The position numbers and the translations under genes were made by a program. A DNA stretch of 52,448 bases from Ulvibacterium sp. (lineage in GTDB: Bacteria > Bacteroidota > Bacteroidia > Flavobacteriales > Flavobacteriaceae): the NCBI RefSeq assembly GCF_028285715.1, contig NZ_JANQOO010000008.1, forward strand, positions 1-52,448. Direction: 5' to 3'. Below are positions 17,979 through 27,229 of this stretch, one piece after another; the stretch's first letter is position 1; each line of letters begins with the position of its first letter. The notes beneath the pieces were generated by a model, which worked only from the letters and a program-made list of their open reading frames with translations, did no database searches and had not been told where the DNA came from.

Positions 17979-18623
17979 ATGGAAAGAATTGGGCCATTAA
18001 AAGATAGGCGGAACTTTTTACGAACATCCTCACTGTTAGGCGCAGGCTTGTTTGTCCCTAAAGTGAATTTTGCCTCAAGCGGCACATTTTTGACCAATGA
18101 AAATATCCATGAGTTTGGAAAGAGGGAAGGTTATGCAGAACAAATTAGCATCTTGATATCCATGATGGACTGGATGCGATTTGTAGTCTTAAGGGATGTA
18201 GAGGGCATTTCACAAAAACAACTGGATTTTTTATTGGATGAAAATTCAAATACTATTGGTGCTTTGTTAATGCACTTGGCCGCTACGGAACGCTATTACC
18301 AAATCGATACGTTCGCCGGAATCCCCAAGAGTAAATTGGATTTTGGAGTTGAAGAAGATGTCTGGAGCGCGGCAAGTAATCTAGGCCGTGCAGGTCGCAA
18401 TGTGCTTAAGGGCAAACCCTTATCCTTCTATTTGGATAAATTGAACGAGGTTCGCGAATTTTCAAAAGCAGAGTTAAAAAAAAGGGATGACAGTTGGTTG
18501 ATGGAAACTTCCGAATTCTTTGGTAACCAACCAACCAATAATTATTGCAAATGGTTCCACGTAGTGGAGCACGAATCAAATCATAACGGACAGATGCGAT
18601 ATATCAAAGGCAGGGCAATCTAG
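17979..18623 (+). CDS. DinB-like protein with Tat-type signal
   Basis: A 214-residue protein. The N-terminus carries a twin-arginine motif (DRRNFLRTS, residues 9-17) followed by a hydrophobic stretch, the pattern of a Tat export signal. The mature part is a four-helix DinB/DUF664-type bundle. Its expected metal triad is visible as H99 (LLMHLAATE) plus H198 and H202 (VEHESNH). Related enzymes are metal-dependent thiol transferases (bacillithiol or mycothiol S-transferases), but most are cytoplasmic. An exported form folded before Tat transport is unusual. It stands alone and is convergent with the downstream esterase gene. Confidence 0.82.
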   Translation: MERIGPLKDRRNFLRTSSLLGAGLFVPKVNFASSGTFLTNENIHEFGKREGYAEQISILISMMDWMRFVVLRDVEGISQKQLDFLLDENSNTIGALLMHLAATERYYQIDTFAGIPKSKLDFGVEEDVWSAASNLGRAGRNVLKGKPLSFYLDKLNEVREFSKAELKKRDDSWLMETSEFFGNQPTNNYCKWFHVVEHESNHNGQMRYIKGRAI

Positions 18624-18625
18624 TT

Positions 18626-19894
18626 CTACTCTATAAATTTTTTGGCCCATATAAGGTACTGTTCCCAATCGTAGTCGGTTACATCATGTACACCGGTTCT
18701 AATATGATAGGCCACCGTATTATGAATGGGGCGGTTCACCTCGGGCATTTCTTGTGAAGTGATTCCTTTCTTACCAAAGAGACCGTATACGGGAAAGGTA
18801 TATTGGGCCGAAAGAAATTCACCCTTGGGATCGGCCCATTGGTCTTCTACCGCACTTGCCACATATAGGGGCCTGGGGGCAATAAGTGCCAACAATTGGT
18901 GTTGATCCACGGGTAAGGCCTCTTCATTTTCATTGTATTTCTCGAAATTATCACTGAACCAATGCGGAAAACTGGTATTGATACGGCCCACGGTTTCCCC
19001 AAATTTCCGTTTGGACAATGCAGCCCCACCACAACCTGAGTTGTTGCTGATGGCCCCGGCAAAACGCTGGTCAGTAGCAGCAGCCCATAATGCAGCCTTC
19101 CCTAATCGGGAATGCCCGAAAGCGATAACTTTTGAAGCATCTACTTGGTCCTCCTTTTCTAGAAAATCAAGGGCCCTGCTCAGTCCAAATGCCCATGCTG
19201 CCAAGCTTCCCCATTCATCCGCTTTGGGTTGCTCTTGCCCATCTTTGTAGAACAGGGCATGTAATCCGTCCGAAAAATCATTTTTGTCCGGATCTACTTC
19301 GCCATAATAAACAACGGCCAGTCCAAATCCTTTGTCCAGAATTTTGTTAATGGCCCATCGATTGGTTCGGACACCTCTAGAAGTTTCTGTCGCTTGGTTT
19401 CCGGTAATGCCCAACTTCTCGTTGTTCATGGTCCAGGCTTCGGAAATAAGCACTTTTGGGTCTGTCGTAGTAGTGTGGTTTCCAAAAAAATTATAACCCA
19501 AAAATAAAGGTGCCCTATCCCTATCTTTGGGGAGGTATAATAGCATGTGGAAACCGAGTGAGCGATTGCCTTTTTGCAGAGTGACTTCAATTTGCTTGCG
19601 ATGCGCTTTTCCTCCAAAAGCATTCTTGTTTTGTTCCACAATTTCAAATGAAACATGGTCCAATGTCCCGGGGACTTTTCCATAAACGTTTTCCTCAAAA
19701 AAACGCAAAAGTTCGGGTCGCCGTCTTGCTTTCCAATCCTCCCTATTTTCGACGGTCTCTCCCGAAAAGGTCGTCATAAGATCTGGGACTGGAAATATGG
19801 GAACCTGGGCTTCGTCATAATTCGGTTCAAATTGTGCGGAGGATAGATGTGTCATGAAGAGAAGGATAATGGAAAAGGATAGTTTTATTTTCAT
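18626..19894 (-). CDS. CE15-like glucuronoyl esterase / acetylxylan-esterase-type hydrolase
   Basis: A 422-residue secreted alpha/beta hydrolase with a signal peptide ending in LSSAQ (residue 21). The nucleophile motif GHSRLGK (Ser262) matches the GxSRxGK signature of CE15 glucuronoyl methylesterases. Further family features are NNSGCGGAAL (285-294), PHWF (310-313), APRPLYVASA (339-348) and the C-terminal catalytic His403 in GVHDVTDYDW. CE15 enzymes cut the ester between glucuronic acid in hemicellulose and an alcohol. In marine bacteria the target may be an algal polysaccharide. It starts 2 bp after the stop of the aromatic amino acid hydroxylase gene, an unexpected partner. Confidence 0.8.
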   Translation of the reverse strand: MKIKLSFSIILLFMTHLSSAQFEPNYDEAQVPIFPVPDLMTTFSGETVENREDWKARRRPELLRFFEENVYGKVPGTLDHVSFEIVEQNKNAFGGKAHRKQIEVTLQKGNRSLGFHMLLYLPKDRDRAPLFLGYNFFGNHTTTTDPKVLISEAWTMNNEKLGITGNQATETSRGVRTNRWAINKILDKGFGLAVVYYGEVDPDKNDFSDGLHALFYKDGQEQPKADEWGSLAAWAFGLSRALDFLEKEDQVDASKVIAFGHSRLGKAALWAAATDQRFAGAISNNSGCGGAALSKRKFGETVGRINTSFPHWFSDNFEKYNENEEALPVDQHQLLALIAPRPLYVASAVEDQWADPKGEFLSAQYTFPVYGLFGKKGITSQEMPEVNRPIHNTVAYHIRTGVHDVTDYDWEQYLIWAKKFIE

Positions 19895-19896
19895 AC

Positions 19897-21648
19897 TTAG
19901 AGAATCAAAGTTTTATCCACCAGCCCCAAACCGTCATCGATCAAATGACCTATCTTGGGGTCGTTTTGTTTTAAATCTTCCAAATGTACCAAGATTTCTT
20001 GGGCGAACCCTGTATCACCGTTAGATTTGGCCAATTCATAAAGCTCCACGGACAATAACCAGTCCTCGGGATAATTCTCCTTAAGTTCCTTGAATACCTT
20101 ATTTCGGGAAATGGTTCTGTTTATTCCCTCTCTAAAATGACGTATTTGCTCGTAATACTGTTCCAGTATTTTGAACTCCTTGGACATTTGAGGTTTTAGG
20201 GTAGTGGAGGAAACGGTATGTGTAATCAGGTCAAAACTTTCAAGGTCGGCAGGACCATTAAAAGCAGATACTATTTCGCACCCTATGGCCATATTGTAAT
20301 GGTTCTTCCGGGATTCGAAAAGAATGTCCCCTTGGTAGGTTACCGTACAATTTTCAAAAGTGATCAATAGTATTTTACCTTGAAGATTCCTGGTGCCCGT
20401 GATAATCTTACCGGTAATCTTCACATCTCCTTCAAAATCCAAGGAAACTTCCTCTCCTTCAAAAATGTTATAGGCCTTAAGATCTCTAGGACTCATGTCC
20501 TCAATCGCCAGGTTAATCCCTTTTAACTTGCCGATGGGTGTGCCAAAACCATTGGGATGATTTAACGTACCGTGCCCTACCAATTCCTTTTCTCGATAGG
20601 ATAGGGCAGTTTTCCCATAGGTCTGTAGGTATATGGGTTTTCCGTCATGGGCAATAACCTCGACAAAATTCCCGGATATTTGAAGGCCTGTACTGAGCTC
20701 CACAGTTCCCAGTTCCTTGGAATCGATTAATTTTTGAACACCTCTAAGCCCTCCGGTTCGTAGGGCCATGGTGTTCGCAAATTCCTCCAGCACTTGGCTC
20801 AAATAGGCAAAATCCGGGGTAACAAAGAGTTGGGGCTGGGGTTGGGTAATGTCAAACGAGGTATGGGCCGCATCAATCGAATAAGGGATTTTCTTTACCT
20901 TATCGGTAAGGCACCATGCACTCTCACCAATAGAGGAAAGCAGTCCTGCGCCATAAATCTTAGGGTTTTTTACAGTTCCAATAAGTCCGTATTCCACGGT
21001 CCACCAATGCAGATTTCGTATCAAGGCAATTTCGCTGGGGTCACCCATATTTTGCTGCAATTGTGAAATATGTGCCTCAGCTTTATCAATAGTGCTTTTT
21101 GGTGTTCCCGGTGCCTCTTTGATGATAGAAAGATGACGTACCGCTTCATACAATTCAAAGTCCTTGGCACTGGATATGGCCTTGCACCCAATTTCCCCAA
21201 AACGTCGTAGATATTCAGCGTACTCAGGATTGGCAATGATAGGGGCATGCCCTGCCCCTTCATGGATGATATCCGGGGCCGGTGTATATTCAATATGCCC
21301 CAATTGTCTGATATCCGATGCTATTACCAATACGTTGTAGGCCTGGAATTCCATAAATGCCGAAGGTGGAATAAATCCATCGACGGCCACTGCGGCCCAA
21401 CCGAGATCTTTTAGGATTCGGTTCATACCGTACATATTTGGAATGGAATCTATGGATATCCCGGTTTTTTTGAGTCCGTCTACGTAGGAGGTATGTGCAA
21501 CTTTGCTTAGGTAGTCTACATTTTTGCGCATTACATACCGCCATACCGCTTGATCTATGGCCGTATAGTTCTCATAATTCTGCGGTTTTATGTACTGCTT
21601 TAAATGTTTGGGCAGCTTATCCAGGATGGAGTTGCTTTCGTAGGCCAT
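19897..21648 (-). CDS. Aromatic amino acid hydroxylase with long C-terminal extension
   Basis: A 583-residue protein from the ATG at 21648. A longer frame to 21720 would cross the promoter and is rejected. Residues about 30-330 form the pterin-dependent hydroxylase core. The non-haem iron ligands appear as H129 and H134 (DIIHEGAGHAP) and E219 (WWTVEYGL). The core most resembles phenylalanine 4-hydroxylases, which convert phenylalanine to tyrosine with tetrahydrobiopterin. About 250 further residues follow the core, first beta-rich (about 340-480) and then helical. Ordinary bacterial phenylalanine hydroxylases of under 300 residues lack this part. Its role is unknown. A terminator separates the gene from upstream DUF4136. 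Confidence 0.88.
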   Translation of the reverse strand: MAYESNSILDKLPKHLKQYIKPQNYENYTAIDQAVWRYVMRKNVDYLSKVAHTSYVDGLKKTGISIDSIPNMYGMNRILKDLGWAAVAVDGFIPPSAFMEFQAYNVLVIASDIRQLGHIEYTPAPDIIHEGAGHAPIIANPEYAEYLRRFGEIGCKAISSAKDFELYEAVRHLSIIKEAPGTPKSTIDKAEAHISQLQQNMGDPSEIALIRNLHWWTVEYGLIGTVKNPKIYGAGLLSSIGESAWCLTDKVKKIPYSIDAAHTSFDITQPQPQLFVTPDFAYLSQVLEEFANTMALRTGGLRGVQKLIDSKELGTVELSTGLQISGNFVEVIAHDGKPIYLQTYGKTALSYREKELVGHGTLNHPNGFGTPIGKLKGINLAIEDMSPRDLKAYNIFEGEEVSLDFEGDVKITGKIITGTRNLQGKILLITFENCTVTYQGDILFESRKNHYNMAIGCEIVSAFNGPADLESFDLITHTVSSTTLKPQMSKEFKILEQYYEQIRHFREGINRTISRNKVFKELKENYPEDWLLSVELYELAKSNGDTGFAQEILVHLEDLKQNDPKIGHLIDDGLGLVDKTLIL

Positions 21649-21653
21649 AAGAG

Positions 21654-21661
21654 CAAAACTA
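21654..21661 (-). promoter_or_regulatory. Possible -7 box of the hydroxylase gene
   Basis: On the minus strand TAGTTTTG fits TAnnTTTG and ends 5 bp before the chosen ATG, the same geometry as at lipB. A second near-match, TATTTTG, lies at 21677-21683 and would give a 25-nt leader instead. Either way the box supports the start at 21648. Confidence 0.35.
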
Positions 21662-21718
21662 TTTTCCTTAAAGTTACAAAATAGGGTGGTGAACTTTTTG
21701 GAATCCAAGATTTTTGAC

Positions 21719-21748
21719 AAAAAAAACCCTTCTCAAAAGAGAAGGGTT
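21719..21748 (-). terminator. Rho-independent terminator of the DUF4136 gene
   Basis: A perfect stem (AACCCTTCTC at 21725-21734 with its complement at 21739-21748) and 4-nt loop is followed on the minus strand by a run of T. It lies 16 bp past the stop of the DUF4136 gene and ahead of the hydroxylase promoter. Confidence 0.88.
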
Positions 21749-21764
21749 CTATAAGATTGTCGTA

Positions 21765-22343
21765 TTAGTTTACGGCTACGGCATCGGGTGGATATTGTTG
21801 TAATATTTCGGAAACAAATTCCTTGATGCGCTCTTCTTTTTTCCTGATATCCTTAATGTTGTTTAAGTTACCAACGCCTCTTCCTTGCCATACCAATTCC
21901 CGCGTTCCCGCGTCGATTAGATCTATATAGAGTGAGCCTTCCGTTCTTGTGCTAACTTGGCTACCACCCCAGCCAGGGCCCCATCCAGGTCCCCAAATCC
22001 AGGGGTTCCAACCCCAGCCCCAACCCCAGGCGCCCCAGCCCCAGTTGTTGTTGAACACATCTACTTCCTCTTTTTCCTTGGTGAAAATACTTACCAGTAA
22101 ATCAGGTTTGCCCGATTTTACGAATCCCCGATTGTTCATTTCATCTTGAATCGCCTTGAGGATACGTTTTTTATCCAAATCGGATATTTGCGCCTGATCT
22201 ATTCCGGTCTTATAAAAAGCATAGGACTTGTATTCGTTGAAGTTAGTTTCCTGATCGTAGTCTGACAAAACCTGAACCGAAGAACAGGAACTTAAGAATA
22301 ACAATACAAATAAGGGGATTGCCAGTGTTTTAATTTTTTTCAT
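21765..22343 (-). CDS. DUF4136 domain lipoprotein with a Trp/Gly-rich insert
   Basis: A 192-residue lipoprotein with signal ending in LSSC (residue 20). The DUF4136 fold is recognisable from SDYDQETNFNEYKSYAF near the start. Further markers are the KRILKAIQDEMNNRGF block, PDLLVSIFTK, and GSLYIDLIDAGTRELVWQGRG near the end. Between the halves lies a segment at about 98-127 made almost only of W, G, N and P. Such a loop is often seen in this family and may lie at the membrane surface. The function is unknown. A strong terminator follows. Confidence 0.88.
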   Translation of the reverse strand: MKKIKTLAIPLFVLLFLSSCSSVQVLSDYDQETNFNEYKSYAFYKTGIDQAQISDLDKKRILKAIQDEMNNRGFVKSGKPDLLVSIFTKEKEEVDVFNNNWGWGAWGWGWGWNPWIWGPGWGPGWGGSQVSTRTEGSLYIDLIDAGTRELVWQGRGVGNLNNIKDIRKKEERIKEFVSEILQQYPPDAVAVN

Positions 22344-22422
22344 AACAAAGATTTTAATTATTCCAAACTGAGGCTATTAACTTTAAAAACATTCTCAAAA
22401 ATCATGCCGAATAACAGCAATA

Positions 22423-22608
<186 letters not shown>

Positions 22609-22755
22609 TTATAAAAATACGTGATTTTTTTGTGAATAAAAGGCTTTTAACCGCCAGAACCCCCAAATTTAACAGGCATTGGGAGCTTTTTAACCATTTT
22701 TCGGCAATTGTTGGCAATAAATCCACTTTAACGAGAAGTACATGTTTTTAACAAT

Positions 22756-22763
22756 TATCTTTG
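22756..22763 (+). promoter_or_regulatory. -7 promoter box for the HExxH-protein gene
   Basis: TATCTTTG exactly matches TAnnTTTG and lies 25 bp before the ATG at 22789. No TTTG is seen about 20 bp upstream. Confidence 0.5.
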
Positions 22764-22788
22764 TAGTCGACCGTTTTAAAGCTGATCT

Positions 22789-23121
22789 ATGATTTTAGTC
22801 TTTAAACACCTTTTCTACAAGAACTATGTGGGGCTCTCCTTTTGGCCTTTTATCTTTTTGAAGCACGAAGGTCTTAAAAAGGATGTGGTCCTTATCAATC
22901 ATGAGAAAATACACTTAAGGCAGCAGCTTGAACTCTTGATTATTCCCTTTTACATCCTCTATATCCTTGAGTGGCTTTTGCGGACCTTGCTTTACCTGAA
23001 TACTTATAGGGCCTATCAAAATATGAGTTTTGAGCGTGAGGCGTATCACAATGAGAAGGACCTCGATTATCTGAATGGTAGAAAGCCATTCAGTTTCATG
23101 AATTATCTTTTTCGTACATAA
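22789..23121 (+). CDS. Small membrane protein with HExxH motif
   Basis: A 110-residue protein I cannot name. Residues 38-42 read HEKIH, the zinc-binding HExxH signature of metallopeptidases. A hydrophobic segment (about 48-70) follows at once, then the block YRAYQNMSFEREAYHNE (73-89), whose glutamates could supply a third zinc ligand. This arrangement recalls a stripped-down M48/M56-type membrane peptidase. The protein is short for an enzyme, but it looks complete, with its own promoter and a stop just before the next gene. It is probably co-transcribed with the downstream PLP enzyme (9-bp gap). Peptidase activity is inference. Confidence 0.75.
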   Translation: MILVFKHLFYKNYVGLSFWPFIFLKHEGLKKDVVLINHEKIHLRQQLELLIIPFYILYILEWLLRTLLYLNTYRAYQNMSFEREAYHNEKDLDYLNGRKPFSFMNYLFRT

Positions 23122-23130
23122 GCCTTTGGT

Positions 23131-24042
23131 GTGTTCGTGGAAAATCAGTCAATACACCTCCCTCTCCTTACTAAAAACGAAGTGTCTCTCCACATAAAAA
23201 GGGAAGATCGTATACATCCGCTCATTTCAGGTAATAAATACAGAAAGTTGAAGTATAACTTGATCAATGCCAAGGAGAAAGGTTTTGATACCTTACTTAC
23301 CTTTGGTGGAGCCTATTCCAATCATATCGCCGCAACTGCCTATGCCGGGAAAGTGCACGGTTTCGGCACCATAGGGATTATTCGGGGCGAGGAACTGGAT
23401 GAAAAATGGAAGCTAAACCCTACCCTAAAATTGGCCCAGGAGCACGGAATGCAATTTAAATTTGTATCGAGGGATACGTATAGAAATAAGAACAGTGATT
23501 TTTTCCAAGGCCAATTGGAAAACGAATTTGGATCTTACTATTTGTTACCGGAGGGAGGGACCAATACATGGGCCATAAAAGGCTGCGAAGAGATTTTGAC
23601 GATTGGGGACGATGATTTTGATGTACTATGTTGCGCTGTTGGAACGGGGGGAACCCTGGCCGGGATTAGTAATGCAGCTCGTACCCATCAACAAATTTTG
23701 GGCTTTCCCGCATTGAAGGGCGATTTTTTACAGGAAGATATTCGTAAATTTACGCGCAGAGAAAATTGGATTTTGCAAACGAAGTATCATTTTGGAGGGT
23801 ATGCCAAGGTTTCCAAGACCCTTGTGGACTTTGTTAATGATTTTTACCGCCATACTCAAATTCTCCTTGATCCTATTTATACTGGAAAAATGATGTTCGG
23901 ATTGCTGGATATGGTACAAAATAAATACTTTGAACCGGGAACGAAGATTTTGGCCATACATACGGGTGGACTGCAAGGCGTAAAGGGGATGAACCAATGG
24001 TTGAAACAAAAAAACTGGCCTTTGATCACTACTTATGATTAA
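23131..24042 (+). CDS. 1-aminocyclopropane-1-carboxylate deaminase / D-cysteine desulfhydrase family PLP enzyme
   Basis: A 303-residue fold-type II pyridoxal-phosphate enzyme. The PLP lysine lies in ISGNKYRKLKYNL (about residues 32-44), and GGAYSNHIAATAYA follows (about 59-72). VGTGGTLAGIS is the glycine-rich phosphate-binding loop. The family includes ACC deaminase and D-cysteine desulfhydrase, and the exact substrate cannot be told from sequence. There is no ATG. Translation must begin at GTG 23131 or GTG 23137, both fitting the N-terminus. It follows the small HExxH gene by 9 bp and precedes the glucosaminidase gene by 11 bp. Confidence 0.88.
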   Translation: MFVENQSIHLPLLTKNEVSLHIKREDRIHPLISGNKYRKLKYNLINAKEKGFDTLLTFGGAYSNHIAATAYAGKVHGFGTIGIIRGEELDEKWKLNPTLKLAQEHGMQFKFVSRDTYRNKNSDFFQGQLENEFGSYYLLPEGGTNTWAIKGCEEILTIGDDDFDVLCCAVGTGGTLAGISNAARTHQQILGFPALKGDFLQEDIRKFTRRENWILQTKYHFGGYAKVSKTLVDFVNDFYRHTQILLDPIYTGKMMFGLLDMVQNKYFEPGTKILAIHTGGLQGVKGMNQWLKQKNWPLITTYD

Positions 24043-24053
24043 ATTGAATTTAT

Positions 24054-24893
24054 ATGATTAGAAAAGGGGTATGGGTCATTGTTCTAAGTATTTTGTTTGT
24101 AGGTTGCAAGGCCAAAAAGCGTACTACCTATGGGGATAGGCAAAAAGACCGGGGAAAGGAATCTGTAAGGATAAAAAAGGCTCATAAAGAGGACAATGGA
24201 TTGTACCCTTTGCCCGAGGATACCGGGAAATTTGTGCGATTTGAAATTTCTTCCATCTCCGAATATATCGAAACATTTTCGGAAATTGCCCAGTTTGAGA
24301 TGAAGGCCTACGGAATACCGGCAAGTATCACTTTGGCACAAGGACTTCTGGAAAGCGGCTTTGGTAGGGGCGAGCTCGCCAAAAAGACGAATAATCACTT
24401 CGGGATAAAATGCCACACAGGCTGGAAAGGGGATTATGACTTTCATGATGACGATGAGCGGGGCGAATGCTTCCGCAAATACAATCATCCCATGTATTCC
24501 TACCGGGATCACAGCATTTTTTTGGCGAATCGTTCGCGTTATGCCTTTTTGTTCAATTTACCAATTAACGATTATAAACGTTGGGCAAAGGGCTTAAAGC
24601 AGGCGGGTTATGCGACGGACAAACGTTACCCTCAAAAACTGATTCAGCTCATAGAACAGCATCGACTCTATAAATATGATAAGGTGGTTATCCGCGAGGG
24701 ATATGGTAAAAAAGATATGGCCGCAATACCCGAAAGAAGTATCTACATTGTCAAAAAAGGGGATACGCTATATTCCATATCACGAAGGTATCTAGTCTCC
24801 GTCGACGAATTGAAACGATGGAACGGTATTATTGGCAATACCATCTCCATAGGCCAGGAGCTCTTTATAAATTCTACACAAATTAATAAATAA
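24054..24893 (+). CDS. Glucosaminidase lipoprotein with C-terminal LysM
   Basis: A 279-residue lipoprotein with signal ending in FVGC (residue 18) and a basic linker. The central domain (about 70-210) is an N-acetylglucosaminidase of the GH73/FlgJ type. It has [18 protein letters not shown] and NNHFGIKCH, with the glutamate in LLESGFG as likely catalytic acid. A LysM peptidoglycan-binding motif closes the protein (about 231-276, [16 protein letters not shown]). It should trim peptidoglycan glycan strands. Its stop overlaps the hemL start by one base (TAATG), so the two are translationally coupled though functionally unrelated. Confidence 0.93.
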   Translation: MIRKGVWVIVLSILFVGCKAKKRTTYGDRQKDRGKESVRIKKAHKEDNGLYPLPEDTGKFVRFEISSISEYIETFSEIAQFEMKAYGIPASITLAQGLLESGFGRGELAKKTNNHFGIKCHTGWKGDYDFHDDDERGECFRKYNHPMYSYRDHSIFLANRSRYAFLFNLPINDYKRWAKGLKQAGYATDKRYPQKLIQLIEQHRLYKYDKVVIREGYGKKDMAAIPERSIYIVKKGDTLYSISRRYLVSVDELKRWNGIIGNTISIGQELFINSTQINK

Positions 24894-26173
24894 TGCTATA
24901 TCAAAGGAGCAGTGCCTTGTTCGCAGAAGCAAAGAAGTATATTCCTGGAGGGGTAAATTCACCCGTACGGGCCTTTAAGGCAGTTGGAGGAGAGCCCATT
25001 TTTGTGGAGAAGGCCAAAGGTGCCTATTTATATGACGAGGATGGGAATCGGTTGATTGATTATATCGCCTCATGGGGTCCATTGATTCTGGGTCATGCCT
25101 ATGCTCCCGTTGTGGATGCGGTAATCGATAAGGCCAAAAAGGGGACTTCTTTTGGAATGCCTACAGAGATAGAAACCAAACTGGCCAAATTGGCGATATC
25201 CATGGTGCCCAACATAGATAAGATCCGCTTTGTAAATAGCGGTACGGAGGCATGTATGAGTGCTATTCGCCTGGCAAGGGGTTATACCGGTAAGGATAAG
25301 ATCATCAAATTTGCAGGATGTTACCATGGGCATTCGGATTCTTTTTTGATTCAGGCCGGGAGTGGGGCGGTTACCTTTGGTAGGCCAAACAGTCCCGGGG
25401 TAACACAGGGTACGGCTAGGGATACGTTATTGGCCCCATACAACAATTTGGAAAGTGTTAAGGCATTGGTCCAGGCGAATAAAGGCGAAATTGCGGCAAT
25501 TATCATCGAGCCTGTGGCTGGTAATATGGGCTGTATCGTACCGCGGAAGGGTTTTTTGGAAGGTCTCCGGGAACTGTGCAATAGAGAGGGCATATTACTT
25601 TTATTCGATGAGGTCATGACTGGATTCCGTTTGGCCAAAGGAGGGGCGCAGGAAGCCCTGGGCATCAATGCGGATATGGTGATGTTCGGAAAGGTAATTG
25701 GTGGAGGACTCCCAGTAGGGGCCTTTGCCGCTCGTGAGGAAATTATGGCGCACTTAGCCCCGGAGGGCCCTGTATATCAAGCAGGGACCCTAAGTGGGAA
25801 CCCCTTAGCCATGAGTGCAGGATTGGCCATGCTTACCCAACTCAATGAACATCCCGAAATTTTCGAAAGCCTGGCGGACAAGACGGAACATTTACATGAG
25901 GGGTTTGACAATGTATTGCGGAAAAAAGGGATTCCCTATCAAATTAACCGCTTTGGAAGCATGATCTCCTTACATTTTACTGATACACCGGTACATGACT
26001 TTGAAACTTCGGCCAAAGGAAACAACGAGACATTTAAAAAGTACTTCCACGGAATGTTACAAAAGGGGATTTACTTACCCCCTAGTGCATTTGAGAGCTA
26101 TTTTTTAAACGATGCCTTAAGCTATGGCGACTTGGACGACACCATTGCAGCCTTGGACGTTTTGGAATTATAA
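24893..26173 (+). CDS. hemL: Glutamate-1-semialdehyde 2,1-aminomutase
   Basis: A 426-residue PLP enzyme that converts glutamate-1-semialdehyde to 5-aminolevulinate, the entry of the C5 haem pathway. Visible features are the N-terminal [11 protein letters not shown] (18-28), [16 protein letters not shown] (115-130), DEVMTGFR (239-246) and the PLP lysine K267 in [13 protein letters not shown]. Length and motifs are fully standard. The ATG overlaps the stop of the glucosaminidase gene by one base. Downstream it meets the aquaporin gene in convergent orientation. Confidence 0.97.
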   Translation: MLYQRSSALFAEAKKYIPGGVNSPVRAFKAVGGEPIFVEKAKGAYLYDEDGNRLIDYIASWGPLILGHAYAPVVDAVIDKAKKGTSFGMPTEIETKLAKLAISMVPNIDKIRFVNSGTEACMSAIRLARGYTGKDKIIKFAGCYHGHSDSFLIQAGSGAVTFGRPNSPGVTQGTARDTLLAPYNNLESVKALVQANKGEIAAIIIEPVAGNMGCIVPRKGFLEGLRELCNREGILLLFDEVMTGFRLAKGGAQEALGINADMVMFGKVIGGGLPVGAFAAREEIMAHLAPEGPVYQAGTLSGNPLAMSAGLAMLTQLNEHPEIFESLADKTEHLHEGFDNVLRKKGIPYQINRFGSMISLHFTDTPVHDFETSAKGNNETFKKYFHGMLQKGIYLPPSAFESYFLNDALSYGDLDDTIAALDVLEL

Positions 26174-26213
26174 ATTTCAAAAAAAGGGTACAAAGAGTAG
26201 CCTGTTTTGAATT

Positions 26214-26229
26214 TGCCCTATTTAGGGCA
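26214..26229. repeat. Short hairpin between hemL and aqpZ
   Basis: TGCCCTA (26214-26220) pairs with TAGGGCA (26223-26229) in the convergent region. There is no T-run on either side, so it could be a weak terminator or an mRNA end-protecting hairpin. Confidence 0.3.
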
Positions 26230-26297
26230 TAAACCTTGCTCTAATTCCTGATCCAATCTCTTTTTCCAAGTCAGATGAATGCAATGATCATTCCATG

Positions 26298-26984
26298 CTA
26301 TTCCCGTTCGGGCGAAATGAACTTATAGACCAATCCGGCTAAAAGGGCACCTAAAATAGGGGCTACCCAAAATAGCCATAGTTGACCAATAGCCCAGTCG
26401 CCCACAAATAAAGCCTGACTTGTACTTCTTGCCGGATTTACAGAGGTATTGGTTACCGGAATACTTATCAAGTGGATAAGCGTAAGCCCCAAACCGATGG
26501 CCAATCCTGCAAATCCATGGGCCGCTTTGGAATGTGTTGCTCCCAAAATAATGATCAAAAACATAAAGGTCATAACGATTTCGGTCACCAGGGCTGCGAC
26601 CATACCGTATCCTCCGGGAGAGTGTTCGCCATAGCCATTGGCGGCAAAACCGCCCAGCTCAAACCCAGGTTTTCCACTGGCAATGAGGTAAAGGATACCG
26701 GCCCCGGCCAATCCGCCCAAAACCTGAGCAATAATATATGGGAGTAGTTCCTTTTTGTCAAAACGGCCTCCTATCCAAAGTCCAATGGAAACGGCCGGAT
26801 TAAGATGACATCCCGAAATGTGTCCGATGGCATAGGCCATCGTTAAAACGGTTAGGCCAAAAGCAAAGGCAACGCCTACAAACCCTATCCCCAATTCTGG
26901 ATATGCGGCGGCCAAAACGGCACTTCCACAGCCTCCCAATACCAACCACGCGGTTCCGATAAATTCTGCAACTAATTTTTTCAT
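26298..26984 (-). CDS. aqpZ: Aquaporin Z
   Basis: A 228-residue inner-membrane water channel with six membrane segments. Both NPA half-helices are intact: [11 protein letters not shown] near residue 62 and [14 protein letters not shown] near residue 184. The N-terminus [22 protein letters not shown] is characteristic of AqpZ. The aromatic/arginine filter arginine follows the second NPA, as expected for a water-selective pore. It is a single gene transcribed leftward. Confidence 0.95.
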   Translation of the reverse strand: MKKLVAEFIGTAWLVLGGCGSAVLAAAYPELGIGFVGVAFAFGLTVLTMAYAIGHISGCHLNPAVSIGLWIGGRFDKKELLPYIIAQVLGGLAGAGILYLIASGKPGFELGGFAANGYGEHSPGGYGMVAALVTEIVMTFMFLIIILGATHSKAAHGFAGLAIGLGLTLIHLISIPVTNTSVNPARSTSQALFVGDWAIGQLWLFWVAPILGALLAGLVYKFISPERE

Positions 26985-27229
26985 AATTCTCAGGTGTTAA
27001 TGGTTATTGTCTTATGTTGATTTATATAGAAATATAGTAAAATTGTGGACAAGCCTCTAAGATTTGGTGCGAATAAGTTAATCCCGTTGCCTAAGAAGCA
27101 AACAGGTAACCACCAAAGTGCCCGTTTCTTTGCTTTTTCTTAACGCTGACTCCAAAAGCATACCCTTTAAATAATCTTGGTTTAACCCAAAGCGTACGTT
27201 CCGCAAATACCTTTAAAACAAAAACAAAT

